Source: Betaproteobacteria bacterium (lineage in GTDB: Bacteria > Pseudomonadota > Gammaproteobacteria > Burkholderiales > SG8-41). Taken from it: 64,000 nucleotides of DNA. The DNA is taken from the NCBI GenBank assembly GCA_021732605.1, contig JAKFUS010000023.1, positions 1-64,000 of the forward strand. The letters are read 5' to 3'. The position numbers and the translations under genes were made by a program. Positions 5,835 through 14,423 of this stretch are shown in pieces. Position 1 is the first letter of the stretch. Every line of letters starts with the position of its first letter. The notes beneath the pieces were generated by a model. It searched no databases. It worked only from the letters and a program-made list of their open reading frames with translations, and was not told where the DNA came from.

Positions 5835-8726
5835 TCATTTGTAATCTCCTTTGCCTGCCACAAACGCCTGCCACAGTTTTCTCACCTTGTTGGTTCCGGG
5901 CGCCACAGGTACCGGCGCAAACTGCGGCGAAGTTTCCGCCGGCTCATCGGCACCGGCTTTGCGGATGCGCACACGCACGTCATACCAGCCGGCTTGTCCG
6001 GTCACCGGATCGGAGTTGGACATGCGCCGGCCAGCGGCCGCCGGCAGTTCATCGGCAATCACATGGTTCAGTAAAAAGCCGCGCTGCGCTTCATTGGCAT
6101 CCGGCGCGAGATGCCATGCACCCTGTGCTTTACCTATGGCGTTCCAGGTCCACACGGTGCCGGGCTCCACCGCCTCGCTGACCCGGCACATGCAGCGCAC
6201 GCGGCCATGCATCGATTCGACCCAGATCCAGTCGTCATCGGCGATGCCGTAGGATGTTGCTGTTTTTTCGTTTATAAACAAATAGTTATGCGCATGTATC
6301 TGGCGCAACCAGGCATTCTGCGAATCCCAGGAGTGGTACATGGCCATCGGCCGCTGGGTGATCGCCGCCAGTGGATACTGCACGGTATCTGTCGCCTGCA
6401 CTTCCAGCGGCGCGTAATAAAACGGCAGCGGATCGCAGTACATGGCAATACGCTCCCGCAGGTGCGCCGGAGGACGCCGCGCGGACTCGCCGCGCCCCTC
6501 CGCTGCCATGCGGAATTTCTGCAGCACCTCGGAATAGATCTGGATCACCACAGGATCGGTGTAGCGGCGCACCCGCGTGCGCTGCGCCCACTCGTGGTAG
6601 CCCTGGTTCCAGTTGCGCATGTACTGGTACGAACGCGGCAGACGATGGTGAAACACGCAGTTGTTCTTTTCGTACATCTCCCACTGTTTCGGGTTGGGCT
6701 CGCCGATCATGGTTTTCTCGCCACCGCGCCCCCGCCAGCCGGCGAGGAAACCAATGCCCGAGCCGGGCTCGGTTTCGTAATTGACGATGAAATCCGGGTA
6801 ATCGCGATATTTGCGCGCACCGTCCGCAGTCACAAAAGCCGGAAACTTCAGCCTTGATGCGAGTTCGATCAGCACTTCCTGGAACGGTTTGCATTCACCC
6901 TTCGGCGGCACCACCGGGATGCGCACCGAGTCCGCCGGTCCGTCGAATTCCGAGATCGGCCGGTCGAGCATGGACATCACGTCGTGGCGTTCGAGATAGG
7001 TGGTGTCCGGCAACACCAGGTCGGCGAATGCGGTCATCTCCGACTGGAAGGCATCACAGACGATCAGGAAGGGAATCTTGTATTCACCGTTCGCGTCGTG
7101 ATCATTGAGCATCTTGCGCACCTCGACGGTATTCATCGATGAGTTCCATGCCATGTTGGCCATGAAAATCATCAGCGTGTCGATGCCGTACGGATCGCCG
7201 CGCCAGGCGTTGGTGATCACGTTATGCATCATGCCGTGCACGGCCAGCGGATATTCCCAGGAGAAGGCCTTGTCGATGCGCACCGGCCCGCCGTCGGCAT
7301 CAACAAACAAATCATCAGGCCCCGCCGGCCAGCCCAGCGCAAGCCCGGCGAGCGGCGTATCCGGCTGCACCGCCTCCGGCCCCTTAGGTGGTTTGGCGAC
7401 CGGGGGAATCGCCCGCGGAAACGGCGCCTTGTGGCGGAAGCCACCGGGACGGTCGATGGTGCCGAGCAGCGACATCAGGATCGCCAGCGAACGCACCGTA
7501 TGAAAACCGTTGGAATGCGCCGCCAGGCCGCGCATCGCATGAAAGGCCACCGGATTGCCGGTGACGGTGTCGTGTTCCTGCCCCCAGGAATCGGTCCATG
7601 CGATCGGCAATTCGATTTTCTGATCGCGTGCGGTGATCCCCATTTCGTGCGCCAGCCGGCGGATGCGCGCCGCAGGAATGCCGGTGATGCCCTCCGCCCA
7701 CTCGGCCGTGTATTCCTTGACCCGCTCCAGCAACAGCTGGAATGCCGGCTTGACCGGAGTGCCGTCTTCAAGACGATAGTCGCCGAGCAGCGCGGGGTCC
7801 GCACCGGGGCTGTGATTGGGCACTGCGCGCCCTGTATGGCGATCCCACCATAACTGGTCATGGCGATGCTCGGGGTTGTCGCCTTTCGGCGGCTCACCCG
7901 AGCGCACCGGCATGCCCTGCTGCGCACTCGCCGGATCCATGTTGATCAGGTAGCCGGCATTGGTATAACGCGCGAGAAAATCGCGGTCATACAGTCCGGT
8001 ATTGATGATCTCGTGCGTCAGCGCCAGCAACAGCGCGCCGTCTGTACCGGGACGAATCGGCACCCACTCATCGGCAATCGCCGAATAGCCGGTGCGCACC
8101 GGGTTCACCGAAATGAAACGGCCGCCGCGGCGCTTGAATTTCGAGATCGCGATTTTCAGCGGATTGGAGTGGTGATCCTCCGCGGTGCCGATCATCACGA
8201 ACAGTTTGGCCCGGTCGAGGTCGGGACCGCCGAATTCCCAGAAACTGCCGCCGATGGTGTAGATCATGCCGGCGGCCATGTTCACCGAGCAGAAGCCGCC
8301 ATGCGCCGCGTAGTTCGGTGTGCCGAACTGGCGTGCAAACATGCCGGTCAGCGCCTGCATCTGGTCGCGCCCGGTGAACAGCGCGAATTTTTTCGGGTCG
8401 GTCGCGCGAATTTTGCGCAAGCGTTCTTCCATCAGCCTGAATACTTCGTCCCAGCTGATCGGCTCAAACTCGCCGGCGCCGCGCTCCGAACCGGCCTTGC
8501 GCCGCAGCGGCTGCGTCAGTCGTGCCGGCGAATACTGCTTCATGATGCCCGAGGCGCCCTTGGCGCAGATTACACCCTGATTCAGCGGATGCTCGGGATT
8601 GCCCTCGATGTAGCGCACCTCGCCGTTTTTCAGGTGTACGCGGATGCCGCAGCGGCAGGCGCACATGTAACAGGTGGTGTTTTTTGTTTCGACCTGGTCT
8701 GGCGTCGGCTGCAGGCGGGCATTCAT
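5835..8726 (-). CDS. soeA: SoeA-type molybdopterin sulfite dehydrogenase catalytic subunit
   Basis: This 963-residue member of the DMSO-reductase (Mo-bisMGD) family has an N-terminal [4Fe-4S] motif C19-x2-C22-x3-C26-x27-C54. A cysteine at 146 (HGGFCSVNMAAG) is the likely molybdenum ligand. No twin-arginine signal peptide precedes the cluster, so the enzyme should stay in the cytoplasm, as SoeA does and unlike DmsA or periplasmic SorA. Blocks such as TCYMCACRCGI, FTGRDQ and GTPNYAAHGGFC agree with SoeA as I know it. With SoeB and SoeC it would oxidise sulfite to sulfate and reduce quinone. A polysulfide or other DMSO-reductase-like substrate remains possible. Confidence 0.8.
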   Translation of the reverse strand: MNARLQPTPDQVETKNTTCYMCACRCGIRVHLKNGEVRYIEGNPEHPLNQGVICAKGASGIMKQYSPARLTQPLRRKAGSERGAGEFEPISWDEVFRLMEERLRKIRATDPKKFALFTGRDQMQALTGMFARQFGTPNYAAHGGFCSVNMAAGMIYTIGGSFWEFGGPDLDRAKLFVMIGTAEDHHSNPLKIAISKFKRRGGRFISVNPVRTGYSAIADEWVPIRPGTDGALLLALTHEIINTGLYDRDFLARYTNAGYLINMDPASAQQGMPVRSGEPPKGDNPEHRHDQLWWDRHTGRAVPNHSPGADPALLGDYRLEDGTPVKPAFQLLLERVKEYTAEWAEGITGIPAARIRRLAHEMGITARDQKIELPIAWTDSWGQEHDTVTGNPVAFHAMRGLAAHSNGFHTVRSLAILMSLLGTIDRPGGFRHKAPFPRAIPPVAKPPKGPEAVQPDTPLAGLALGWPAGPDDLFVDADGGPVRIDKAFSWEYPLAVHGMMHNVITNAWRGDPYGIDTLMIFMANMAWNSSMNTVEVRKMLNDHDANGEYKIPFLIVCDAFQSEMTAFADLVLPDTTYLERHDVMSMLDRPISEFDGPADSVRIPVVPPKGECKPFQEVLIELASRLKFPAFVTADGARKYRDYPDFIVNYETEPGSGIGFLAGWRGRGGEKTMIGEPNPKQWEMYEKNNCVFHHRLPRSYQYMRNWNQGYHEWAQRTRVRRYTDPVVIQIYSEVLQKFRMAAEGRGESARRPPAHLRERIAMYCDPLPFYYAPLEVQATDTVQYPLAAITQRPMAMYHSWDSQNAWLRQIHAHNYLFINEKTATSYGIADDDWIWVESMHGRVRCMCRVSEAVEPGTVWTWNAIGKAQGAWHLAPDANEAQRGFLLNHVIADELPAAAGRRMSNSDPVTGQAGWYDVRVRIRKAGADEPAETSPQFAPVPVAPGTNKVRKLWQAFVAGKGDYK

Positions 8727-8826
8727 GGGTGTTGATTACATTCGAAAAACGAAGTGCCCATTTTAGGTGCGGCGCCCTGCCCGCTGTGTCGAAATTACTT
8801 ATGAGGCCATTAAAGCAGACTTACTC

Positions 8827-9411
8827 TCAGGACTTAGGATCCATCCATTTGCTGACCTCAGGCATGGTCCAGTTCTGCAGGCCTTCGAGCAGTTGCAACG
8901 GATCGGACTCGACCAGGATCATGCCGCGATGTTCGGTTCGGATGAAGCGTTCAGCCACCGCGTGATCCAGAAAGTCCATCAATCGGTCGTAAAAACCGCC
9001 GACGTTGAGGAATCCACAGGCTTTGCGATGCATGCCCAACTGAGTCAGCGTCAAAGCCTCGAAAATTTCGTCCAGCGTCCCCATGCCGCCGGGCAGCGTG
9101 ATGAAGGCATCAGCCAACTGCAGCATCATCACCTTGCGTTCGTGCATCGACTCAACCACATGCAGTTCGGTCAGACCCCTGTGCACGACTTCACGCTCCA
9201 GCAGGCTACGCGGCGTGACGCCGATGACATGGGCTTTGGCAGCAAGTGCAGTTTCAGCCACCACACCCATCAGGCCGACCTTGCCACCGCCGAAAATGAT
9301 TTTGATGCCGGCTGTGCCCAGCGCGCGCACCAGCGTACGGGTGGCGTCGGCATAAACTTCGTCTTTGCCCCTGTTGGAACCACAAAAAATGCAAACACTT
9401 TTAATGGGCAT
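8827..9411 (-). CDS. LOG-family (TIGR00730) nucleoside 5'-monophosphate phosphoribohydrolase
   Basis: The 194-residue Rossmann-fold protein carries the LOG signature PGGMGTLDE at residues 107-115, with an MHERK segment at 89-93. The family cleaves the N-glycosidic bond of (cytokinin) riboside or purine 5'-monophosphates, releasing the base and ribose 5-phosphate. Bacterial members often act on AMP or similar nucleotides. The ATG at 9411 is preferred to one 24 bases upstream because a GAGGA site precedes it. It is divergent from the DUF4139 gene and appears monocistronic. Confidence 0.9.
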   Translation of the reverse strand: MPIKSVCIFCGSNRGKDEVYADATRTLVRALGTAGIKIIFGGGKVGLMGVVAETALAAKAHVIGVTPRSLLEREVVHRGLTELHVVESMHERKVMMLQLADAFITLPGGMGTLDEIFEALTLTQLGMHRKACGFLNVGGFYDRLMDFLDHAVAERFIRTEHRGMILVESDPLQLLEGLQNWTMPEVSKWMDPKS

Positions 9412-9532
9412 ACTGATTCCTCGGCAATAGGGCACCGATTTTAGACGATTGTTCGCTATTGCCGCCCCTGCTTAACCCCGATTGCGGATGCGGCACGTTT
9501 ATACCGCCTGACCGGCCTTTAGAGGAACCACC

Positions 9533-11047
9533 ATGAAACCGTTAACCATCTCCATGATCAGCGCCGCCGTCCTTGCCGCGCTACCCCAGATCACCGCCGC
9601 GCAGAATGACCCCGGCGGCAATGCCCTGACCATCTACAGCAACGCACGCCCCGGCGCCGTGCCGCCCGAGTTATACCGCGGCGGGGGCAACGGCCAGGCG
9701 GTGCCCGGATATGCCGTGGTGCGCCAGCAGCGCGACCTTGCGCTCAATCGCGGGCGCAACACCGTGCGGTTCAGCGACGTTGCAGCATTGATTGATCCAA
9801 CGACGGTCAGTTTCCAATCGCTGACCGACCCCGCAGGTACCAGCGTCATCGAACAAAACTTCCAGTTCGACCTGGTCAACACGCAAAAGCTGCTTGAGAA
9901 ATACATCGACCGCCGCATCAGCGTCGACCAGGTGCGCGGCAGCAGCGTCGAGTCCTTCGCCGGCACACTGCTGTCGACCAGTGGCGGCCTGGTATTGAAA
10001 CGCGATGACGGCGGCATCCAGACCCTGCCCAGCAACGCGGGAGTGCGTCTGCCCGAACTCCCCGGCGGCCTGATAACCCGCCCGACGCTGGTGTGGGACG
10101 TCAGCGCCAACCGTGCCGGCAACCACAGCACACAGGTGTCGTACCAGACCACCGGCATTACCTGGTGGACCGACTACAACCTGACCTACCAGGAAGGCGC
10201 CAACGCCAACAGCTGCAAACTCGACGTCGCCGCATGGGTCAGCATCATCAACCAGTCCGGCGCCAGTTATCCCGACGCCAAGCTGAAACTCGTCGCTGGC
10301 GACGTGCAACGCGCGCAACCGCAGGGTCGTGTATACGCAGCACCCCAACGCGCCGTTATGGCCAGCGAAATGAGTGCCAAGGGTTTCGAAGAAAAGGAAT
10401 TTTTCGAATACCACCTCTACACCCTGGGCCGGCCAACAACATTGCCCGACAACTCGACCAAACAGATCGAACTGTTCCCGGCTGCCCGCGCCGTGCCCTG
10501 CGAAAAAAACCTGGTCTATTACGGCGCCGCCGGCATGCGCCCCTACGGCAGCCCGGCCACCGACCGCAACTACGGCGTGCAGAGCAACAAGAAGGTTGAT
10601 GTCTACCTCGCCTTCAAAAACGCCAAGGAACAGAACATGGGCATGCCCCTGCCCGCAGGCCGTATCCGTGTATCCAAACTCGACGACACCGACAAAACCC
10701 TCGAATTCATCGGCGAAGACGTCATCGACCACACCCCACGCAACGAACAACTGCTGATCAAACTCGGCTCCGCCTTCGACGTCGTCGGCGAGCGGCGGCA
10801 GGTGAATTTTTCGGTCGATACTTCACGCAAGACCATGACCGAGGAGATCGAGGTCAAGGTACGCAACCAGAAAAAGGAATCGGTGGAAGTCATGGTCAAG
10901 GAAAACCTCTACCGCTGGACCAACTGGCAGATCACGAGCAAGAGTCACGACTATCGCAAGGACGATGCGCGGACGGTCACGTTTCCAGTGAAGATTGCCG
11001 AGGGGGCGGAGGCTGTAGTGCGGTACAGCGTGACTTACACGTGGTAA
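9533..11047 (+). CDS. Secreted DUF4139 protein
   Basis: This 504-residue protein has a cleavable signal peptide (about residues 1-23, ending ITAAQ) and a DUF4139-type domain covering most of the rest, recognisable from segments such as VSYQTTGITWWTDYNLTY and the GLDE-like beta-rich C-terminus. It should act in the periplasm or at the outer membrane; the biochemical role of DUF4139 proteins is unknown. The start at 9533 has AGAGG at a good distance. It stands alone between the LOG gene and the DUF4160/DUF2442 pair. Confidence 0.8.
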   Translation: MKPLTISMISAAVLAALPQITAAQNDPGGNALTIYSNARPGAVPPELYRGGGNGQAVPGYAVVRQQRDLALNRGRNTVRFSDVAALIDPTTVSFQSLTDPAGTSVIEQNFQFDLVNTQKLLEKYIDRRISVDQVRGSSVESFAGTLLSTSGGLVLKRDDGGIQTLPSNAGVRLPELPGGLITRPTLVWDVSANRAGNHSTQVSYQTTGITWWTDYNLTYQEGANANSCKLDVAAWVSIINQSGASYPDAKLKLVAGDVQRAQPQGRVYAAPQRAVMASEMSAKGFEEKEFFEYHLYTLGRPTTLPDNSTKQIELFPAARAVPCEKNLVYYGAAGMRPYGSPATDRNYGVQSNKKVDVYLAFKNAKEQNMGMPLPAGRIRVSKLDDTDKTLEFIGEDVIDHTPRNEQLLIKLGSAFDVVGERRQVNFSVDTSRKTMTEEIEVKVRNQKKESVEVMVKENLYRWTNWQITSKSHDYRKDDARTVTFPVKIAEGAEAVVRYSVTYTW

Positions 11048-11095
11048 GGTGAGCGCGGGACAAACACCGGCCACCAACAATCACGGGGACCTGCA

Positions 11096-11335
11096 TTGAG
11101 CCCGACCATCTTCCGCGAAGACGGATTCCGGTTCTTTTTCTTCTCCCGGGAGGAAACCCGGGTGCATGTCCACGTCCACCATGCCGATGGCGAAGCCAAA
11201 TTCTGGCTTGAGCCCGTCATTGAACTGGCGCAGAATTATGGTCTGGATGATCGGCAGTTACGCTCAACTGAAACACTGATCCGGAGACACGAAGATGACA
11301 TCCGCTCTGCATGGCGCAAGCATTTCGGACGTTGA
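11096..11335 (+). CDS. DUF4160 protein, upstream half of a DUF4160/DUF2442 pair
   Basis: This 79-residue protein begins SPTIFREDGFRFFFFSREE and contains the histidine-rich HVHVHHADGEAKFW stretch typical of DUF4160. The start is TTG at 11096, with GGGGAC upstream; no better codon lies in frame. It overlaps the following DUF2442 gene by 41 bases. DUF4160-DUF2442 pairs recur across bacteria and have the size and layout of a toxin-antitoxin module, but activity is not shown for this pair. Confidence 0.75.
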   Translation: MSPTIFREDGFRFFFFSREETRVHVHVHHADGEAKFWLEPVIELAQNYGLDDRQLRSTETLIRRHEDDIRSAWRKHFGR

Positions 11336-11564
11336 AGTCACCAACGTCTCGACCCACGGCTTCTGGCTGATGCTGGATGCCGAGGAACTGTTCGTCTCCT
11401 TTACCGAGTTTCCCTGGTTCAAGGAGGCGCCGATCGCCAAACTCACGCACGTCGAGCGCCCACAGCCCCATCATCTCTATTGGCCCGATCTCGATGTCGA
11501 CCTGGCCGTCGATTCCCTCCGGCATCCTGAACGGTTTCCGTTGATGGCCAAGCCTCGCGCGTAA
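11295..11564 (+). CDS. DUF2442 protein, downstream half of a DUF4160/DUF2442 pair
   Basis: This 89-residue protein has the DUF2442 pattern: an N-terminal strand (VEVTNVSTHGFWL), a central ELFVSFTEFPWFKEAP block and a conserved YWPDLDVDLAVDSLRHPE end. Its start lies inside the DUF4160 frame, implying translational coupling. DUF2442 proteins are thought to bind DNA or the partner protein, by analogy with small two-gene modules; this is inference. Confidence 0.8.
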   Translation: MTSALHGASISDVEVTNVSTHGFWLMLDAEELFVSFTEFPWFKEAPIAKLTHVERPQPHHLYWPDLDVDLAVDSLRHPERFPLMAKPRA

Positions 11565-11650
11565 TTTACGGTCAGCATTCAGTGAGCCATGTGTGAGCGG
11601 CGCGTGTTTGTATGACCGATGGAACAAACCGCGCACCATTCAGGTGCAGA

Positions 11651-11712
11651 ATATCAACTAAAATTGGCGCCTAAATTTGATAACTAAAAATGTCAACTAC
11701 TATGCGTTAGAC
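11651..11712 (+). other. Upstream boundary of the integron-like cassette island
   Basis: GTTAGAC at 11706-11712 fits the core-site consensus GTTRRRY. Upstream lie three similar A+T-rich words (TCAACTAAAAT, TAACTAAAAAT, TCAACTACTAT) at 11654, 11681 and 11693, which recall the direct repeats of an attI site. No folded partner arm is seen, so this is either an attI-like site or a decayed attC. Confidence 0.4.
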
Positions 11713-11717
11713 CTCGA

Positions 11718-12158
11718 ATGCAAAGCGCATCACCCATCACGATATGCCCTTTCGCTGCGGGCGACATCGCAAGAGCTATCAAGCTTTGGTCTGGGATCGA
11801 AGGTCTCGGCCTAACTGAATCTGATACCGATGTGGCAATTGATTTGTTCTTAAAGCGCAATCCCGGTTTCAGCGCGATTGCCACTACAGCGGAGAATGAC
11901 GTTATCGGCGCAGTTCTTTGTGGTCACAACGGCCGCGCTGGCTTCCTCTATCACCTCGCTGTTGCTGAATCTCATCGTGGTCGTGGCATCGGTACGCGGC
12001 TTGTTGATTACTGTTTTGCCAGGTTAGCCGAAGCCGCAATTCCAAGGTGTAACATTTTTGTCTACACTGCAAACCATTCTGGCAACCAATTCTGGCTTCG
12101 AAGCGGCTGGAATGATCCAACAACGTGGAAAGTGTTGCAAAAACATGTCGAGGACTAA
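11718..12158 (+). CDS. GNAT N-acetyltransferase (cassette gene 1)
   Basis: The 146-residue GNAT-fold protein has the acetyl-CoA pyrophosphate-binding motif RGRGIG at residues 87-92, preceded by the beta-strand FLYHLAVAESH. It resembles YpeA-like acetyltransferases, whose substrates are mostly unknown. It starts a few bases after a GTTAGAC core site, and its stop codon lies inside the next attC, the compact layout of an integron cassette. The gene is visibly less G+C-rich than its neighbours, in keeping with transfer. Confidence 0.85.
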   Translation: MQSASPITICPFAAGDIARAIKLWSGIEGLGLTESDTDVAIDLFLKRNPGFSAIATTAENDVIGAVLCGHNGRAGFLYHLAVAESHRGRGIGTRLVDYCFARLAEAAIPRCNIFVYTANHSGNQFWLRSGWNDPTTWKVLQKHVED

Positions 12159-12222
12159 CTCCGGCGTCCAGTCGACGATCGCAAGCTACGCTTGCTCGCG
12201 CGGCTGACGCCGAACGTTATGT
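12153..12222 (+). repeat. Integron attC recombination site
   Basis: A 70-base imperfect palindrome runs from GACTAAC (12153) to GTTATGT (12216-12222). Outer arms CGGCGTC/GACGCCG pair and an inner hairpin CGCAAGC-tac-GCTTGC closes the tip, matching the R''-L''-loop-L'-R' design of attC sites. It overlaps the GNAT stop codon and ends 12 bases before the DUF3024 start. Confidence 0.75.
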
Positions 12223-12234
12223 GGCAAGAAAAAC

Positions 12235-12582
12235 ATGGCGCTGAATGACCTCGAACGGAAACGGGTCGAGAACACCGTCGCTGCGTTTGTTCAGAAGCAT
12301 CGGCCCGCGCCGCATATCCGATCAGAGTTGGACATAGGTTTTCGCGTCTCAGGTCAAAGCGTCGAGATTTTCGAGATTCGGCCTCGGTGGAAAGAACCGA
12401 AGGTGAAGATGGAACATCCGATTGCGAAGGCGACCTTTGTTCGGAGCACGGCTCTGTGGAAGATATTCTGGATGCGCTCCGACCTCAAATGGCACGGCTA
12501 TGAGCCATTGCCGGTTGTCGGCTCAATTGAGAAGTTTCTGGCCACTGTCGAGAAGGACGAGTATGCGTGCTTCTGGGGCTAG
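12235..12582 (+). CDS. DUF3024 protein (cassette gene 2)
   Basis: This 115-residue protein carries the DUF3024 hallmarks: an N-terminal MALNDLERKRVENTVAAF helix, the SVEIFEIRPRW strand pair and a C-terminal EKDEYACFWG. The function is unknown. Such genes are frequent in integron cassettes, and this one directly follows the attC site. After its stop a GATAAC word at 12590 could be the start of a second attC, but the sequence that follows is a dispersed repeat, so the downstream site is lost or replaced. Confidence 0.85.
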   Translation: MALNDLERKRVENTVAAFVQKHRPAPHIRSELDIGFRVSGQSVEIFEIRPRWKEPKVKMEHPIAKATFVRSTALWKIFWMRSDLKWHGYEPLPVVGSIEKFLATVEKDEYACFWG

Positions 12583-12599
12583 CCTTGCCAGATAACAAA

Positions 12600-12636
12600 G
12601 CCCGTAGGCGGAATAGCGCAGCGTATTGCGCCGGAT
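12600..12636 (+). repeat. Dispersed palindromic repeat (GTAGGCGG...GCCGGATG type), copy 1
   Basis: It begins CCCGTAGGCGGAATAGCGCA and ends in GCCGGATGCG, a pattern widespread in intergenic regions of beta-proteobacteria. A diverged inverted copy lies at 12779-12831. Confidence 0.65.
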
Positions 12637-12735
12637 GCGAAGCAGGCTTAACCAAAACAACAAGAACATAAACATCAAAACCGCCGGGGGCAGCCCGGCG
12701 ATCTTGAAGCACGGAAACCGGACTGGTAGCAACAC

Positions 12736-12764
12736 GCCCTTCGACAGGCTCAGGGCGAACGGTG
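12736..12764 (+). repeat. Dispersed repeat of the CCCTTCGACAGGCTCAGGGCG type
   Basis: This short imperfect palindrome (GCCCT...AGGGC arms around TTCGACAGGCTC) is a very common intergenic repeat in proteobacterial genomes. It marks an accumulation point of repeats next to the cassette island. Confidence 0.7.
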
Positions 12765-12778
12765 GTTTGCCTTGATGC

Positions 12779-12831
12779 ATTGCATCCGGCGGATGGCGCC
12801 GCTGCGCGGCTTATCCGCCCTACGCCCCCCC
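12779..12831 (-). repeat. Dispersed palindromic repeat (GTAGGGCGGAT...CCGCCGGATGC type), copy 2
   Basis: Read on the minus strand it starts GTAGGGCGGATAAGCCGCG and ends CATCCGCCGGATGCA, the same type as 12600-12636 in opposite orientation. Confidence 0.65.
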
Positions 12832-12893
12832 TCTGTCCCCCTGCCCCTGCTATACAATCCAGCCAGCATCCAAAAAAGCAAAGGGAGATCACC

Positions 12894-13469
12894 ATGGGCA
12901 TCGGCACCATAATCACCATCGGCATCCTGATCGTAATCGCCGTCTACGGCGTCACCATCTACAACAGCCTCGTCCAGATCAAGCACAACGTCACCAAGGC
13001 CTGGGCCAATATCGATGTACTGCTGAAACAGCGCCACGACGAACTGCCCAAACTGATCGAGACCTGCAAGCAGTACATGAAATTCGAGCAGGACACGCTG
13101 ACCCGGGTCATCGAGGCGCGGTCCAAGGTGTTCACCGCACGCGAGGCGCAGAACGTACCGGCACTGGGCCAGGCCGAAGGTGGCTTGCGTGCAGCACTGG
13201 GCAGCCTGTTCGCGCTGGCTGAATCCTATCCCGACCTGAAAGCCAACCAGACGTTCCAGCAACTGCAGACGCGCATCTCCAGCCTCGAAAACGCCATTGC
13301 CGACCGCCGCGAGTTCTACAACGAGTCAGTGAACGTCAACAATGTGCGCATCGAGCAGTTCCCGGATGTGATCATCGCGCGGCTGCTTAATTTCAAAGAG
13401 GCACAGCTGCTGGAGTTTTCGGAAGAAGAGAAAAAAGACGTCGACGTCAAACAGCTGTTCGGCTCCTGA
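12894..13469 (+). CDS. lemA: LemA family membrane protein
   Basis: This 191-residue protein has one N-terminal membrane helix (residues 2-22) followed by a long helical domain with the LemA segments VQIKHNVTKAWANIDVLLKQRHDELPKL and YNESVNVNNVRIEQFPD (given here as landmarks). LemA proteins are membrane-anchored with a helical bundle; the molecular role is unsettled. The ATG at 12894 follows AGGGAGATCACC, a clear ribosome site. The next gene encodes a GIDE-type membrane protein, a pairing seen repeatedly in bacteria. Confidence 0.92.
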   Translation: MGIGTIITIGILIVIAVYGVTIYNSLVQIKHNVTKAWANIDVLLKQRHDELPKLIETCKQYMKFEQDTLTRVIEARSKVFTAREAQNVPALGQAEGGLRAALGSLFALAESYPDLKANQTFQQLQTRISSLENAIADRREFYNESVNVNNVRIEQFPDVIIARLLNFKEAQLLEFSEEEKKDVDVKQLFGS

Positions 13470-13498
13470 AACCGCACTGAAGCGCCGCAACGCGCGAC

Positions 13499-14404
13499 AT
13501 GTTTGGTAAAACCCGTATGCACGGCCCGTGGTGGCTCTCGGGTGCGGCGCATTTCATCATCATTGTCGTTGCCGTCGAGTCGGAAACAGCCGCAGCATGG
13601 CCTTGGGCGCTACTGGCAATGTGCGGCGTCAGCTTCTTCGCCTGGCTCGGCAATTACCGCCGTTATCGCCAGATCCACGACCTGCCTACTTCCAAGGTCG
13701 CCTCCGCGGCGCAGGGATATGTCGAACTGCTGGGGCGCGGCGAACTGCTGGATGGCACCCCCGTCATCAGCCGGCTGGGTGGGCGACACTGCTGCTGGTA
13801 TCACTATCAGATCGAAGAGGAAAAATCCGACAACAAATGGGAAACCATCGATAAAGGCAGCAGCCTCGATCATTTTCTGCTGGTGGATGATACCGGTCAG
13901 TGCGTAATCTCGCCCGAAGGCGCGGAGGTCGTCACCAGCGAACACAAATCCTGGCGCGAAGGCCGCTATCGCTACAACGAGTGGCTGGTGCTGCCATCAA
14001 CCGTGCTCTACGCACTGGGCGAATTCGTCACCCGCAGCGGCAATGTTTCGGGGCACGCCGATGAGCGGGAAGAAATCCGCCTGCTGATCGACGATTGGAA
14101 ACGCGACCAGAAAACGCTGATTGAACGCTTCGACCTGAACCGCGACGGCACCATCGACATCAAGGAATGGGAGTTGGCACGCCTGCAGGCCGCGCGCGAG
14201 ATTCGCAAACAACAAGCCGCACAAATGAACAACAAGGTCGAAGGCGTGCACCTGCTGCGCAAGCCCCGCGACAAACGCCTGTTTCTGCTCGCCAATGAAA
14301 TGCCCGATGCACTGGGCCGACGTTATCTGCTGTGGAGCGTTTTCCATCTGGCTGTCATGATCGGTACCGGTGTCGGCAGTCTTATTTTATTCGGTGTAAA
14401 ATAA
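13499..14404 (+). CDS. GIDE-domain-type membrane protein with an EF-hand
   Basis: The 301-residue protein has hydrophobic segments near residues 13-45 and at the C-terminus (about 278-300). The domain between them resembles the GIDE/BAM domain of the mitochondrial E3 ligase MULAN and its bacterial relatives, though no RING finger is present. Residues 212-223 (DLNRDGTIDIKE) form a canonical calcium-binding EF-hand loop with D212, N214, D216, D220 and E223 in place. It starts 29 bases after lemA, so the two are probably co-transcribed. Bacterial GIDE proteins have no established biochemical function. Confidence 0.72.
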   Translation: MFGKTRMHGPWWLSGAAHFIIIVVAVESETAAAWPWALLAMCGVSFFAWLGNYRRYRQIHDLPTSKVASAAQGYVELLGRGELLDGTPVISRLGGRHCCWYHYQIEEEKSDNKWETIDKGSSLDHFLLVDDTGQCVISPEGAEVVTSEHKSWREGRYRYNEWLVLPSTVLYALGEFVTRSGNVSGHADEREEIRLLIDDWKRDQKTLIERFDLNRDGTIDIKEWELARLQAAREIRKQQAAQMNNKVEGVHLLRKPRDKRLFLLANEMPDALGRRYLLWSVFHLAVMIGTGVGSLILFGVK

Positions 14405-14423
14405 TACAATAAATCAATTACTT

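Larger units (their letters stand above)
12583..12893. other. Repeat-rich spacer between the cassette island and lemA
   Basis: No gene is seen. The spacer holds two copies, in opposite orientation, of a GTAGGCGGAATA/GGCGGAT-type palindromic repeat, one CCCTTCGACAGGCTCAGGG-type repeat and a GC hairpin at 12682-12700 (CGCCGGG-ggcag-CCCGGCG) without a T-tract. Confidence 0.8.

Noticed and set aside
12600-12831. CRISPR-like or second attC array
   Set aside because: The repeats are two inverted copies of a dispersed palindrome plus one unrelated short repeat, with no regular spacing. A GATAAC word after the DUF3024 gene has no paired arm.
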